A DNA stretch of 64,000 nt from positions 372,001 through 436,000 of the forward strand of contig OZ025688.1 of the NCBI GenBank assembly GCA_964019335.1. Reading direction: 5' to 3'. The position numbers were made by a program, and so were the translations under genes. Below are positions 32,038-42,756 of the stretch, in pieces. This stretch comes from Diplonema japonicum. Its lineage: Eukaryota; Euglenozoa; Diplonemea; Diplonemida; Diplonemidae. Under the pieces are notes generated by a model, which saw only the letters and a program-made list of their open reading frames with translations, did no database searches and was not told the origin of the DNA. Position 1 is the first letter of the stretch. The number at the start of each line of letters is the position of its first letter.

Positions 32038-32980
32038 AAAGCCCGGAAACAAAATTCTCCCCTTATTTTAGTGGGGGAAATGTGTTCCTAGAACCCGTCA
32101 CCTTGCTGTTTGGGGTAGACATCAAGGAAAAAAAAAAAATGAAAGAAAGAAAAAAAAGTTTTTTTCTAATAACTTGCCTGGGAGGGGGGGTTCTTTTTTT
32201 GGGATTTCGTTATAAAGGTGGTCCTCAAGTGGGATTTGCCCTTAAACATCGCCTTTTTTTTGGGATCAAGTTTTCTTTTTTTTTTTTCTCTTTTTTCTTT
32301 CCCCCCCTCTTGTAACTTCCTCCCTTCCTCTCTCCTTCCCTCCCTCCCCATATTAAAAAAATAAGCAGAATGAGCTATTATGTTTGCTAGTTTTTTTTTT
32401 TTTTTTTTTTTTTGAGTAATTCACTTAATATCCAGGAGAAGTGCTGAAATTCACTTGAGTATCCAAAAAGAAAAGTCGAAAACTCACACCATATTCCAAA
32501 CCAGTTTTGGGGTCTTGTGGCCCATTTACCAATTTTCCTCACACAAAATAAAAAAAGCGAACCCAAGGTGCTTCGACTTCTTCTTTTTTTTTTTCTTTCT
32601 TGGGTAATAAATAATACTTAGTGAAAATCAGTACCCCCCCCCCCTTTTTTTAAGTGAATATTACCTTTTCTTTATGAACATCCAAAAGGCGGAACGTGCG
32701 ATCGATCTCATCGCAAAGGAGGGAATCCACATTGAGTGGGGACTCCATCTGGTTACTCCACTCCTGCACTCCTGAAGGCCTCCTATCCTAGAGGGGCGCT
32801 GCTTCCTCTATAACTCGTTGTTGGTTTTTACTCCCAGCTACGACGGGCCAAAGGCTCTTCCACTGCGAAAGGGGTTGAACACCACATGACCTGTCACATT
32901 ACTGGTTTACTGGAGAGATTTTAAGGAAAAAAAAAGGGGGGGTGCGAGTTATACCACCAAACGAGGACACTCAAAAAGGC

Positions 32981-33011
<31 letters not shown>

Positions 33012-33847
33012 GGTATTATTGAAGATGTGACAGAAGAGCCAACCGGCAGCGGTGCCCTGTCCTTCTTACACTAGTTCCATCAGGTTGCTCAGTGCAGCAA
33101 CATATGCTCCCCCTCCTCCCCCCCCCTATTTTTTGCCTTTTTTTCTTTTGTCTTCTGAGGAAACTAACAAAAAAAAAAAAAAAAAAAAAAGCTATCATGT
33201 CACCCCTTCCCCGTTCTTTTTCTTACGACTCAGTTAAGGTCCAGTTTTCTTAATTTTTTTTCTCTTTTTTTTTTTTCCCAATGAGCCCTCAATTAGAAGC
33301 CCCCAAAAAAAAAACTATTCTGTAGATGCTTTTCCAATTTTTGTTTTCTATAGCATGTCATTAGGTGGGTCTAGAGGAGCACCAGCCGGAACCTACTGTG
33401 CAGATAAGCCCGCGGCTCTGATGACTGCGGTTTATGACAGTGAAGAAAAAAAGTGAAAAAAAAGAAAAAGCTTGTGCAACGCACGACTTGATTTTTTAAA
33501 AGGACTTTTTTTTTGTACTATCTGATTATCCGTCAACCCCCCCCCCCCCCCCCTTTGTGGAGAATAAGAGGGAGCGAGAAAAGAGCCAGCCACAGTCCCC
33601 CCCAAAAAAAATAGTGTTTTTCCTTATCTGAACAAAGGCCTCCTCCTCGTTTTCTCTCAAGAAAAAAAAAAGAACGGAACAAGAAAGAACCAGAAGATTT
33701 AAGTCAGGCCATTGCCACCCCCCCCCCCCCCCCCCCCTCTTTTTACTTACTGCGCCTCCTTTGCGGGGTTTTGCCCATTCCCCCGGTTGGGCGCGAAAAT
33801 GTAAACCTTAAAAAGGTTTCGTTTTTCTTGCCTATCTGTCGGGGAGG

Positions 33848-33882
<35 letters not shown>

Positions 33883-34126
33883 AGAGGGGCAGCAAGACCT
33901 TTGGCCGGGTCTAGGTGCGTAGCGACACCTCCCCTTAAGCGAGTCATTTCAGGGAAATCTGTGCCAGGGTGAACGGAGAGACGATCTTGGTCGTCAGCCA
34001 ACCAAGCAGCACACAACAGGGGTAACTAACACGGATCGCATTTAGCTTCAGCAAAAGAAAAAAAAAAATGCCCCCTCCCCACCCCACCCCACCCCACCCC
34101 CCCTACCGCGAGGTAACGGGGCCGGA

Positions 34127-34190
34127 GGAGCTCACTCCAATTTGTCGTTTGACTTGTTTTACGTAAAAGCGACGTAAAAGTTGGAGCTCC
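34127..34190. repeat. Small inverted repeat
   Basis: GGAGCTC...CCAA at 34127-34140 pairs with TTGGAGCTCC at 34181-34190; TTGTCG and CGAC extend the stem, and TTTTACGTAAAA lies in the loop. The flanks also carry GAGGTAAC and GAGTTACC. Likely a short fold-back element. Confidence 0.5.
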
Positions 34191-34452
34191 ATAAATTAAT
34201 TGCGAGTTACCCTTCTTTTTTTTTTTTTTTTTTTCTTATATCCTGTGCAACGACGGAAGCAAGGGTATATAATCTGGCCCATGAGTCCCCGGGGCTCCCA
34301 TAAGCAATGGCAACGGGTGGGTGATGAGATATGGTTTCAATATAAACCTTCTCTCCCTCCCCCCCCCTCTTCATGATCTTTCTATATTGTCTGTTAACTG
34401 GTAAAAAGAATTTTTAGCCGTAGCCGCTCGTGTTCACATAAAGAGAAAAAAA

Positions 34453-34843
34453 ATAGTTATTTATTGCCAACAAATTATGAGTCATTATTTAACGAGTGTT
34501 AAATAATGGCTCATTTGGCGGCAAGTAAGTCGTTTTATTTCATTCTTCGTCATTTGAGTCACTCGCTCTTCACTGCTTCACTGCTGTTTTTTTTCACGCA
34601 GGTCAGCCTTTTTGGAGATTTTCCTAAGGTAATATGGGTTGCTATTTCGCCGTGGCATTTTAAGGGGAAGTAAAGCACTTATTCCCACTTTTAAGGGCTG
34701 GATGGCCAAAAATAGTCAAAACACCTCCACCCCAAGAAAAAGAATTCAAGGGGTTGGGTGCCATTTTTTCACTTCGAAGCGCCATTTCGCGTTAAATAAT
34801 TAGGCCCCTAGTGAGTGAAGAAAATGACGAAGAGTGAAATAAA
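34453..34843 (-). mobile_element. Two-module element, diverged shorter copy
   Basis: Reverse orientation relative to the 15.2 kb copy. Fold-back module at 34453-34534 (ATAGTTATTTATTGCC; TCATTATTTAAC and GTTAAATAATGG; GGCGGCAAGTAAG), then module 1 at 34535-34843 bounded by TTTTATTTCATTCTTCGTCA and TGACGAAGAGTGAAATAAA. The interior shares GATGGCCAAAAATAGTCAAA with 38366-38385. Confidence 0.7.
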
Positions 34844-35026
34844 AAAAAAAAAAAAAAACCAAAATAGTATTCTCTTTCTTTTCTTTTTTCCTCTTCCCTT
34901 CAACGCTGACAACTCCTTTTAGACATAATAAAGGGGTATTTTTGCCAGAAAGAAAAGAGAGAGAGAAAAAGGAGGAAGAAACTTCCCCAAATTACTTCGT
35001 CCCTCTTTTTTTTTTTTTTTTTTGAC

Positions 35027-35060
35027 CGCCAACACCGGCCTCCTTCAACTCTTATATATA
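35027..35060 (+). repeat. Short dispersed repeat 'CGCCAACACCGGCC', copy 1
   Basis: CGCCAACACCGGCCTCCTTC then AACTCTTATATA recurs at 47081-47112, with a diverged copy at 59907-59927. All sit at edges of T-runs. Confidence 0.55.
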
Positions 35061-35425
35061 TATATATTTTTTTTTTTCCCCCCCATAAAATTCTCTTTTT
35101 TTTCTTCTTTTTCTAGAACGAAAACTCCCCCCCCTCTAGTCTGGGAGGAACCCTCTGGCACAAGAGGGGAGCGAAGAATAAGAGAAACTATGCCAAAAAA
35201 AAGTAGAAATTAGAAGAAAAAAAAGAAGGCTTTTGCATTACCTTATCTCAGGATAAGAAGAAAACAAAACCATATCGCCGCATAAAAAAAAAAAAAAAAA
35301 AAAAAAAAGTGTGAAATCTAAAAGAAAGTGCGAGCATTTTACTATTATTTTGATTTTGAAACACCGATACTCCTGGGGGCATGGGGGAGGCGGTAAAAGA
35401 CAAAAAAAAATGAACAAAATAATTT

Positions 35426-35458
<33 letters not shown>

Positions 35459-36401
35459 TTTCCGGTTTCAGAAAACCAGCACAGTATCTCAAATAAATAA
35501 ATAAAAAAAAAAAGAAGAAAGCTCGTGATAAGAAAAAAGAAGTTCGACCAAACGGTTTAATTAAAAAAACCTCTATGTGGATGGTTACTTTGGATTGCAC
35601 ACCCCCCCCCCACACACACACACACACACAGCAGTGGCTGGTGCAAACTAAAAAAAAAGAATGGGCTTCTTGCTCTCACTGAGCCTCTATTATGTTCCGC
35701 TTTGTGCCGTTAAACTCGCTCGATTTGCTTGCTGCCTTCAACGTTACCATCTTACCAACGTTACTTTTTCCCTCCCTCTATCATGCTTTTTTTTTTTTTT
35801 TTTGAAACCCGTTTTTGAAATTTTTCCTGGCCTTTTTTTTTTTTTTGAAACCCGAAAGATCATCATGGGGACAAATAAAATTGTGGTACACAAAGGGAAG
35901 GTTTTTTTTTCTTCTTTTTTTGTTGTTTCGTCTTTGTTCTATTTTTTCTGGGGGGGGTTTTAGGGGAAAAAAATCCAAAGAAAAACGGGATAACAAGTGC
36001 CATAGAGAACTGTACATTAAAAAAAAAAAAGAAAAAAAGAAAAACCACCTCACAGTTAACACACCGTCCAAATTTTTTGTTTTATTTTTTTCTTACAAAG
36101 CCGGCATTTAACAAGAGCGGCAGCAGGCTAGCATGAACAAGCCAAAGCACTTTTTTTTTTTCTTTTTTTTCTTCTTCTTTATTTTTTTCATCTTCCCACT
36201 CTCTGCATCTAAAAAAGGAAACGTAATAGAGCTTTTGGCATTTTATATGCCTAAAGGCCGAAAATGGGGCAAATAACGAGGGGGGAAAAGAAAGAAAGAA
36301 AAAAAAAAAAGAAAGGGAGAATACAAAATTAACTTGTAACAAAGTCAGACACCAATCAGTATCAATCTGCTAAAGCGTGTCCACACCCCCTTATCTCTAA
36401 T

Positions 36402-36444
<43 letters not shown>

Positions 36445-36516
36445 CGGTGAAATCTTCAAAAGGTAAGATGGACCCCTGCACCATGCGCCGTTTTAATTTT
36501 AAGCGAGGGGGAGGAG

Positions 36517-36553
<37 letters not shown>

Positions 36554-36899
36554 CCAGTTGGGGGAACCACTTTTCTCCCCACCCAGGTTGACCCTCATCT
36601 CCATATCTCGTTATGCATGGCTTTACACCTCTTTTTCAGTTTGTTTATTTTTTCTTTTTCCCCTAAAACTATCTTAAGGCGGGGAAGGGGGGGTTTTTTT
36701 TTTCTTTTTTTTTTCCTTTTTTTTTTCCCCCCTCACTAGCGACTGTTTTGCTTTCGCTGATTTGAACTTGAATTAAACCATAAAAGAACCGGGGGGGTTT
36801 TTGGCCAAAAAAAGTTCAAAAGGAACCATCTATGTATGATCCTGGAAAAAGAAAATGCCACCCTGTAATTCAAATGACCCCCCCCCCCCCTTTTTAGTT

Positions 36900-36943
36900 T
36901 TCAGGCGTCCTGCCACATACCGCAGGTACCCTTAAATGTCTCT
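36900..36943 (+). repeat. 44-bp perfect repeat, copy 3 of 3
   Basis: Identical to the copies at 16553 and 25605 over 44 nt, behind TTTAGTT and before CCTTTTTTTTT. Confidence 0.85.
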
Positions 36944-37282
36944 CCTTTTTTTTTTTCTTTTTTTTGCAAATATAACAATGGACCCACCCGTGCGAAACCA
37001 GGGGGAAGAAACTAAAGGGAGGAGGATATCGGGGTGCACGGCGGAGTGAACAAGGGACGGGAAAGGCTTTTTTTATTTACTTTCGTTCTTTCTCGTTCAC
37101 TGGGAACCACGGAGAGGTAGGGGGGAAAAGAGGTGAAAAGAAGTTCAAGAGAGTTGGGGGGGAGGGAGGGCTATCAAAACTTGAGAGGAAGAGATGGAGG
37201 GGGTAAAAAGAAAAAAGAAAAAGAAAAATAAAAAAAAAAAAAAAGAAAAAAAAGATTCCCCCTAAAGAAGGTTTACAACAGC

Positions 37283-37313
<31 letters not shown>

Positions 37314-38010
37314 TCCCGACCTTAAAAAAAAAAAAAAAAAAAGAAACAAAAAAGACAGGGAAGAAGGGATAATCGGGGCAGGATCAAGTTATAATATCCA
37401 ATGAAATACTTTTGGAGGTAAAGAAAACGGATTTTTTTTCTTTTTTTATCTTGTATTTGTAAGATGTCTTTTTGGGCAGCTTGGGGGTTTTTTTTTCTTT
37501 TTTTTTATGGTAAATGGCGCCCATTGTCAAGTCATCTTACATTTTTCTTCCTTCTCCTTTTTTTTTTTTTTTTTTTTTTTTTCCTTTTCCCCTCTTTTTT
37601 CGCGTTGTCTTTGCGCGAAAAGGGGGAGGGGGAAAAAAAAACGAAAAGACCCATCAAGGAATACGGTTAACAGTTTCAAGTCACGTATTCTCTCTTCTTC
37701 CCCCTGTTTTTTTTCTTTTTTTTCCCTTGAAATTAATATATTGACCCCTCCGTGGGAATAAGTCGTAACGCAATGACGCCGTATAAATATTTTAACCCAT
37801 AACACTCCAAGGCGCAAATATTTGTCGTTTTGAAAAATCGTTTTTTCTCTAAGTACTTTTTCGTCCCCACGACCCCTGGATCTCCAAGAACGACTATAGT
37901 GAGGAGTTATTTTCAACTGCAATTCGTGCTGCGCTGCATCACTTTACCTTGTTATCCACCCACCAAGTGGGTCCCAAATCCGAGTAGATAGGCTAAAAAC
38001 GCAAAATAAC

Positions 38011-38130
38011 GGGTGTGCATACTGTGCCCAAATTGTTCCCAAAAAACGCAAAGGTAAAGTCAAAACAGCTACGGACGAGGTCCAACCTTCATGGGTAAGG
38101 GAGTTGGTACCCATAGAGACCATACAATAG
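38011..38130 (+). pseudogene. Unidentified coding-like fragment with a C-x2-C
   Basis: Forty codons open in one frame read GCAYCAQIVPKKRKGKVKTA and VQPSWVRELVPIETIQ before a stop. The C-x2-C and basic patch suggest part of a zinc-binding domain, perhaps from a mobile element since the repeat at 38366-38497 follows. No family assigned. Confidence 0.3.
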
Positions 38131-38365
38131 GCCAGTGGGGAGAAAAAAAGCTGTCCCGTGGTACGCAGAAACCTGACGACGCAAAATGGTTATTCCTTCG
38201 GTTTTTTTATAAGAAGCTCACAGACGTCATCCAAGAACAAACAAGCAAAAGGACGCTGAGATTGATAAAATTTCGACCCAGGACTCCACCGCTTACTCGG
38301 ATTGAGCATTGCGATGGGTTTACGGCGTGCCCAGAATCAGTTCAGTTAAGGGCCGGAATGGCTTC

Positions 38366-38497
38366 AGATGGCCAAAAATAGTCAAATTTTTCCCACGGCG
38401 AGACCCATTATTTAACTAGTTAAATAATAATAGCCATTTCGCGTTAAATAATGAGGCAGTGAAGAAAAAAAAAAATGACGAAGAGGTGAAATAATAA
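38366..38497 (-). repeat. Fragment of the 34.4 kb two-module element
   Basis: Shares GATGGCCAAAAATAGTCAAA with 34688-34711. It contains a palindrome ATTATTTAACTAGTTAAATAAT, then CGTTAAATAATGAGGCAGTG and TGACGAAGAGGTGAAATAAT, as at the right end of 34453-34843. Confidence 0.6.
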
Positions 38498-38653
38498 ATA
38501 AAAATAAAAATAAAAAAGAAACCAACCACCCCCCCCCCCCCCCCCCCTTCTCTTCCCCCACCATATTTTTTCAAGTTTTTCATGTTCGGGGGGGAAAAAA
38601 AAAAGAAAAAAAAATAAAAAAAAGGGTGCGGTGAGAAGGCAAAAAAAAAAAAA

Positions 38654-39331
38654 ATGCTAACCTACACGAAACAATTAACATCGATATGCCTTCTAATAGC
38701 ATGTGGTACAACAGCAAGCGGGGCGAAACAACAGTATTTAGTCGATATTGTGACAGGGGAGCAGGAAGGGGAAGGGCTGCTCCTTAGAACGATGACGCTG
38801 CAAAACGGGACAAAATACGAATGTGTGGTGCCGAGGGAAGCGGGGAAGGAGGTAGAAACAGCCGAAGAAAACGAAGGCAGGGTCCTGAAGCTCCGAGGCG
38901 GCTCTGTAGTAAACGAGGCACTCTCCAAGAAATGCCTGGTAAAATTCGAAGGTTGGTGGGTGTACGAGTACTGCCATGCGAAGTTCATTCGTCAATACCA
39001 CCAGGACGAGGTCAGTCTCAAGATCGTGATGGAGAATTTCTTGGGAATGTCACCTACAACATCTATCCCCTCCTTGACACCCACACCCACCTCTCTCACT
39101 GTTCAGTACTCGGGGGGAACCGCGTGCGACTTAACGCACTCTCCTCGCAGCTCGACTGTGATCTATACCTGCCTCCCGTCAGGCTCTTTCACTGAATCTA
39201 CCTTTACAGTCGATGAAACATCTATCTGTACTTACACCGTAACTATCCACGTTCCACAACTGTGCCCTTTCGTCAGACCACCGTCAGAGGTGCGGGACGA
39301 GGTGATTTCATGTAAACAGGTTGATCCGTGA
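38654..39331 (+). CDS. OS9: OS-9/Yos9-type MRH-domain ER lectin
   Basis: 225 aa; ATG directly after 14 A. Residues 1-22 are a signal peptide (LTSICLLIACGTTASG). The MRH domain spans 94-204: C94, the double tryptophan W101-W102 of OS-9/XTP3-B lectins in EGWWVYEYCH, C107, Q114 in RQYH, YSGGTACDL with C158, R165, C173, E188 in VDETSIC, C192, Y194 and C204. The four mannose-binding residues (Gln, Arg, Glu, Tyr) and six cysteines for three disulfides are all present. Family members read trimmed N-glycans on misfolded glycoproteins in the ER lumen and pass them to the Hrd1 retrotranslocation complex (ERAD). The protein is short, close to a minimal MRH lectin, with no C-terminal retention signal I recognise. 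Single exon. Confidence 0.88.
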   Translation: MLTYTKQLTSICLLIACGTTASGAKQQYLVDIVTGEQEGEGLLLRTMTLQNGTKYECVVPREAGKEVETAEENEGRVLKLRGGSVVNEALSKKCLVKFEGWWVYEYCHAKFIRQYHQDEVSLKIVMENFLGMSPTTSIPSLTPTPTSLTVQYSGGTACDLTHSPRSSTVIYTCLPSGSFTESTFTVDETSICTYTVTIHVPQLCPFVRPPSEVRDEVISCKQVDP

Positions 39332-39718
39332 TGATGGGTAAAAAAGGGGGGAGTGATGGGATGGGAGCGGGGGAGAAAAAAAAAAAAGTAAGCTACAGAC
39401 CTCTTACATTTTTTTTTTTTTCTTGTTCATTTTTTTTTGTTGTTGTACTACCCAGAATCCAACTTTATATTTTTTTTTTTAATTCTTAAATCCAGTGGGG
39501 GGGGGGGTCTTCGCGAGTGCAGCGCAGACAAGGGTTGAGCCGAGCCCTCCAAACGGCCTGCAAGAAATATTCCCGGATGTTGGGTTTGCGGGTTTACTGA
39601 GGCCCAACAGAAGGCAAAGGCTGTAACACCATGACCCGACAAAAAGGTTAGGTTTTATTTTTTTTTTCTGGCTGGACCCCTCGACGACCAGGACTGGCTC
39701 ACAGAGAAGGCTGGAAGG

Positions 39719-39997
39719 ATGCGATACATCTTAGGACGTATTCAGAAATGCACAGCAAAGAGTGGGAAAAATGCTTTCCCCGCCAACGCAAAGACAAGGG
39801 TACACACCCTTCGACATCTTGGGGGCCCGACGACACACGGCTACGACAGGAGACCACTCTTCTCCTCGAGCCAAACCGCCCCCTACCTAGCACGACTCCA
39901 AGCAATGTTTCTCGCCCAGATGCCGTCCATCTCATCGCGACAAACAGCCACTGCAGGCACCAGACAGCAACCGCAGAACGGTGACCGATTAGTGTGA
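39719..39997 (+). pseudogene. Mobile-element protein relic
   Basis: A 92-codon open stretch includes FPANAKTRVHTLRHLGG and YDRRPLFSSSQTAPYLARL. Related fragments are at 15055-15165 (DNA-level match) and 23965-24237 (protein-level match). HTLRH has the form of the H-x-x-R box of tyrosine recombinases, though the flanking sequence does not prove it. It lies immediately upstream of a two-module right end, suggesting it belongs to the parent element of that family. Confidence 0.5.
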
Positions 39998-40052
39998 ATT
40001 TCTCCCTGAACGGTGAGCACCCACCCGCACACCGAAATTTATCAAATTTTTT

Positions 40053-40134
40053 TGTGCCCCCACCCTCGTGGTGAAGCATTTTAGAGTGTCGTGAAGTAAA
40101 AACCACTAACTCATTATGCAGTGAATAGCTTATT
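40053..40134 (+). repeat. Two-module family, right-end fragment
   Basis: TGTGCCCCCACCCTCGTGGT then GAAGCATTTTAGAGTGTCGTGAAGT matches the right inverted repeat of module 1 at 15793-15836; CACTAACTCATTATGCAGTG and AATAGCT is a collapsed fold-back module. Confidence 0.65.
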
Positions 40135-40174
40135 ACACCATTACACGGGGAGGGGGAAAAAAGAAAAATTGAGG

Positions 40175-40414
40175 ATGCCACTTCAAGCCGTAGCACGACA
40201 CGGGGCGAACGGTTGGTATCTGAATGCAGCCAAGGTGGAGCAAGTTACCGATAAAAACCTAGCTGATGGCCATTCACAACAAAAGCAGGCTAGACGGGGA
40301 AGCGGCCCGTACGAGGGGAACGGGTTTTACAGAAAACCAAGTCAAGCAGAACCCGGCGGCTGGAGGAATTTCAGCAACAAAACCGTTCAGGAAACTGTAG
40401 ATGGATTTTTTTAA
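40175..40414 (+). CDS. Possible 79-aa protein
   Basis: ATG at 40175 lies 6 nt behind an A-rich stretch (GGGGGAAAAAAGAAAAATTGAG contains the leader) and opens 79 codons of balanced composition ending TAA. The peptide is polar, Gly/Gln/Asn-rich, without signal or membrane span, and unlike anything I recognise. Its position directly after an element remnant makes a mobile-element origin equally possible. Confidence 0.35.
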   Translation: MPLQAVARHGANGWYLNAAKVEQVTDKNLADGHSQQKQARRGSGPYEGNGFYRKPSQAEPGGWRNFSNKTVQETVDGFF

Positions 40415-40525
40415 ATTTTTTTTTTTTCTGGGAAAAAAAAAAAAAAAAAAAAGGACGAACTTTCATATCAAAATAAGGAGGGGAGGGGAGGGGGGGAGGA
40501 GAGGGAAGAAAAAAAAAAAAAAAAG

Positions 40526-42472
40526 ATGAGGCTCAGCCAACTAACATTCTTGCTGTTGCTGTTCATCAGTGGATGTTCCAACCCGTTGGCGAAACACGTT
40601 GTTACCCAGTCCCGCAAGATTCCCGAGCAACGCAGAACCTCCCCTGAAACGGAAAAGGTCCTGAGCCGCCTGAGACCGGTCCTCGAAAAGAAAAGAGTAT
40701 TAATGAAACGGAGCGAAGCCGAAATGCGAAAACTAGAAGGCCACCCAGGATCCGACCTAGCCATACACATCATCCGGAGACGGCAACTACGTTTAAAAGT
40801 ACTGGACGCCCTTCAAGGCGATATCCTCGACACCATATCCGATTTTGAAGCGTTGCTTCGGAATTTCAGCACACCGGGGCTGATAGATGGAATTGCAAGA
40901 CGGTTAATCCGTTTGAAGCATGTATCTATAGAAACTGCAGATGCTGCAGCAGAAGCGGACACACTGGAAAAAGACGAGGTGAAGCAAAAGACAAAAGCGA
41001 TGAACGAGAGGAACACAAACCTAGATACAAACCCTGACTCCGCCATCGACAAGATGATTTCTAAAATCGACGGCGAGATCGGGCAAATTCTCGATGAAAT
41101 CGACAAAGGAAACACGGCAGGCGCGTTGTTCACAAAAGCAAGGTCGATCAACGGCTCAGAGGTAGAAACTGTGGTAAAACTCACCTCCGACGAGGGCAAG
41201 CAGTCCCACACCAAGGACGACGCCGGCATTGTGTCGCACCTCATCGACCACACCGGAAACCAATACGTACTGTCAATGCCGCGTGACTCCTTTGTCCACT
41301 ACGAGGACAACCTCCTCACGCAAGATATAATTAGAATAGTTTGCTTGTGTTTTGTATGCGGTTGTGTGGCTCGGTTGGCCAACCTCCCCTTGTTCTTTGG
41401 GTACATGATGTGCGGTATCATCCTGTCCCCGTCGGAGCTTAACCTTCTTGGTTCCATCGTGCAAATCGAAACCGTAGCACAGCTTGGAATTTATTTTCTT
41501 CTGTTTCTGCTCGGGGTTGAGTTTTCATTGACAAAACTGAGATCTGTCCTCAAAGCCGCTATCGGGGGCGGTGTGGCGTGCATGGCAATTCTGATATTAT
41601 TGTGCATTCTTGTTCTCCCGGGTGTATTCAAAGCCCCTATCCCCGAGGCAACCTTGGTCGGCTTTTGTGTGTCGTTGTCATCTACCATAGTTGTGATGCG
41701 AATGATGACCCCTCTTGAGAGTGGTATGCAGTACGGGCAGCTTTTACTGGCGATATTGGTCATCCAAGATGTCTGTTTGGGTTTGATGGTGGCGGCAATT
41801 CCCATATTGAAATCTCCTACCTTTGAGTCGAGCCTATTCGTATGGATGTTGGTGTGGTTGGGAATGCTCGGAATGGTGTCAGCAGTGATTTCTAAGTACA
41901 TTATCCCTCATTTTATGGCGTTTATAGGGTCGAGCATTGAACTGTTGGTGTTGGGGATCTGCGCTTACACGTTCTTGGCAATGGCGGTGACGGAGAAAAT
42001 GGGGCTTTCCATGGAGGTGGGCTGCTTCATGGCGGGGATGACAATCAGCCCTCATCGGAAGTGGGTCCATCTTGTTGAGGAGCTTCTGACCCCGCTTCAG
42101 AATTTTTTCGGGGCGCTTTTTTTCGCGTCGATTGGTATTCACATCTCCACGTCCTTCCTCCTCAGAGAGGCGGGTACTCTGTGCGTGATTACGTTTTCCG
42201 TTGTTTCCATAAAATGGCTGGTCGGGTTTTTGATATTCCGGTTCTGTTTCGGGCTTCCTAATGTCAATGCTTCGCTTGTCGGGTTGGGTTTGTCACAAAT
42301 GTCGGAGTTTTCCTTTGTTATCGCTGCGCACGGCAAGTCCGTGGGCTTGATCAATAGAGAAGTTTACTTCATGTTGCTTGGGATCACCGCTCTGAGCTTG
42401 ATAGTGACACCCATCATATGGAAGTTCCATCCTAAACCGATAACGGCGCAAAGCAACACCGGTGAGGTATGA
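40526..42472 (+). CDS. CPA2-family cation/proton antiporter, TMCO3/KEA-like
   Basis: 648 aa, single exon; ATG one G behind an A-run. Residues 1-20 are a signal peptide (MRLSQLTFLLLLFISGC). Residues ~25-250 are a charged, partly coiled-coil lumenal region, and ~265-635 a CPA2 membrane domain of about 11-12 spans: GYMMCGIILSPSELNLLG (span with the unwound G-x-x-L-x-P-S), LGIYFLLFLLGVEFS, VSLSSTIVVMRMM, ILVIQDVCLGL with the conserved Gln-Asp, and GLSQMSEFSFVIAAHG near the end. A signal peptide plus coiled coil ahead of the exchanger is the layout of animal TMCO3 and plant KEA4-6. There is no cytosolic TrkA-N (KTN) domain. It probably exchanges K+ or Na+ for H+ in an endomembrane; ion and membrane are inferred from the family. 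Confidence 0.88.
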   Translation: MRLSQLTFLLLLFISGCSNPLAKHVVTQSRKIPEQRRTSPETEKVLSRLRPVLEKKRVLMKRSEAEMRKLEGHPGSDLAIHIIRRRQLRLKVLDALQGDILDTISDFEALLRNFSTPGLIDGIARRLIRLKHVSIETADAAAEADTLEKDEVKQKTKAMNERNTNLDTNPDSAIDKMISKIDGEIGQILDEIDKGNTAGALFTKARSINGSEVETVVKLTSDEGKQSHTKDDAGIVSHLIDHTGNQYVLSMPRDSFVHYEDNLLTQDIIRIVCLCFVCGCVARLANLPLFFGYMMCGIILSPSELNLLGSIVQIETVAQLGIYFLLFLLGVEFSLTKLRSVLKAAIGGGVACMAILILLCILVLPGVFKAPIPEATLVGFCVSLSSTIVVMRMMTPLESGMQYGQLLLAILVIQDVCLGLMVAAIPILKSPTFESSLFVWMLVWLGMLGMVSAVISKYIIPHFMAFIGSSIELLVLGICAYTFLAMAVTEKMGLSMEVGCFMAGMTISPHRKWVHLVEELLTPLQNFFGALFFASIGIHISTSFLLREAGTLCVITFSVVSIKWLVGFLIFRFCFGLPNVNASLVGLGLSQMSEFSFVIAAHGKSVGLINREVYFMLLGITALSLIVTPIIWKFHPKPITAQSNTGEV

Positions 42473-42501
42473 CGGGTTTAAAAAAAAAAAAGAAAATACA
42501 G

Positions 42502-42748
42502 ATGGCTTCGCACGCACTTGCCATATTCAAGACCAAGACACCGAAAAGCCCGAGAGCTTCGGTTGATTACGCTGATCTTGACAAATTTGTTTGGGCCGGG
42601 AGGTATGAAATTTAGAAAAAAAAAAAAACCCCCTTCCAACAGTTTTTCTAATGAGAACCCTGGGTTGGACTTCAACAAGGAGCGTGTTTGCGATGAGGTG
42701 CTCACCAACCTGGAGCAGCAGGTCTTGAATCACGACAACAGCCCTTAA
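42502..42748 (+). CDS. 68-aa protein, two exons
   Basis: ATG at 42502, 30 nt after the preceding stop, behind an A-tract and AAATACAG. Exon 1 is 42502-42602, intron 42603-42642 (40 nt, GTATGAAATTTAG, A13, CCCCCTTCCAACAG), exon 2 42643-42748. Splicing joins KFVWAGR and SFSNENPGLDFN in frame; unspliced, the gene stops after 35 codons. The peptide is soluble and ends EVLTNLEQQVLNHDNSP. No family recognised. The stop codon lies 8 bp before piggyBac-type element 3, so the element has replaced the 3' flank and probably the native 3' processing region. Confidence 0.6.
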
Positions 42749-42756
42749 AAAAATAT

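Larger units (their letters stand above)
31517..38653. other. Long gene-poor region with repeats
   Basis: No intact gene supported. Homopolymers alternate with repeat copies listed separately (31766, 31930, 34127, 34453, 35027, 36900, 38011, 38366). Short protein-like frames occur at 31535-31798 (87 codons, Arg-rich, directly behind piggyBac element 2), 32676-32777 and 33355-33459; each lacks a family match. A (CA)n microsatellite is at 35601-35629. Sequence at 33895-34020 is open on the minus strand but unassigned. Confidence 0.5.
39332..40174. other. Intergenic with element remnants
   Basis: 39332-39700 is homopolymer-rich with no gene. The rest is a decayed element: a coding relic (39719-39997) followed by a right-end fragment of the two-module family (40053-40134). 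Confidence 0.55.

Noticed and set aside
39757-39997. Intact tyrosine recombinase based on HTLRH
   Set aside because: Only one box is visible, no catalytic Arg or Tyr in place, and the relic is too short; kept only as a hypothesis.
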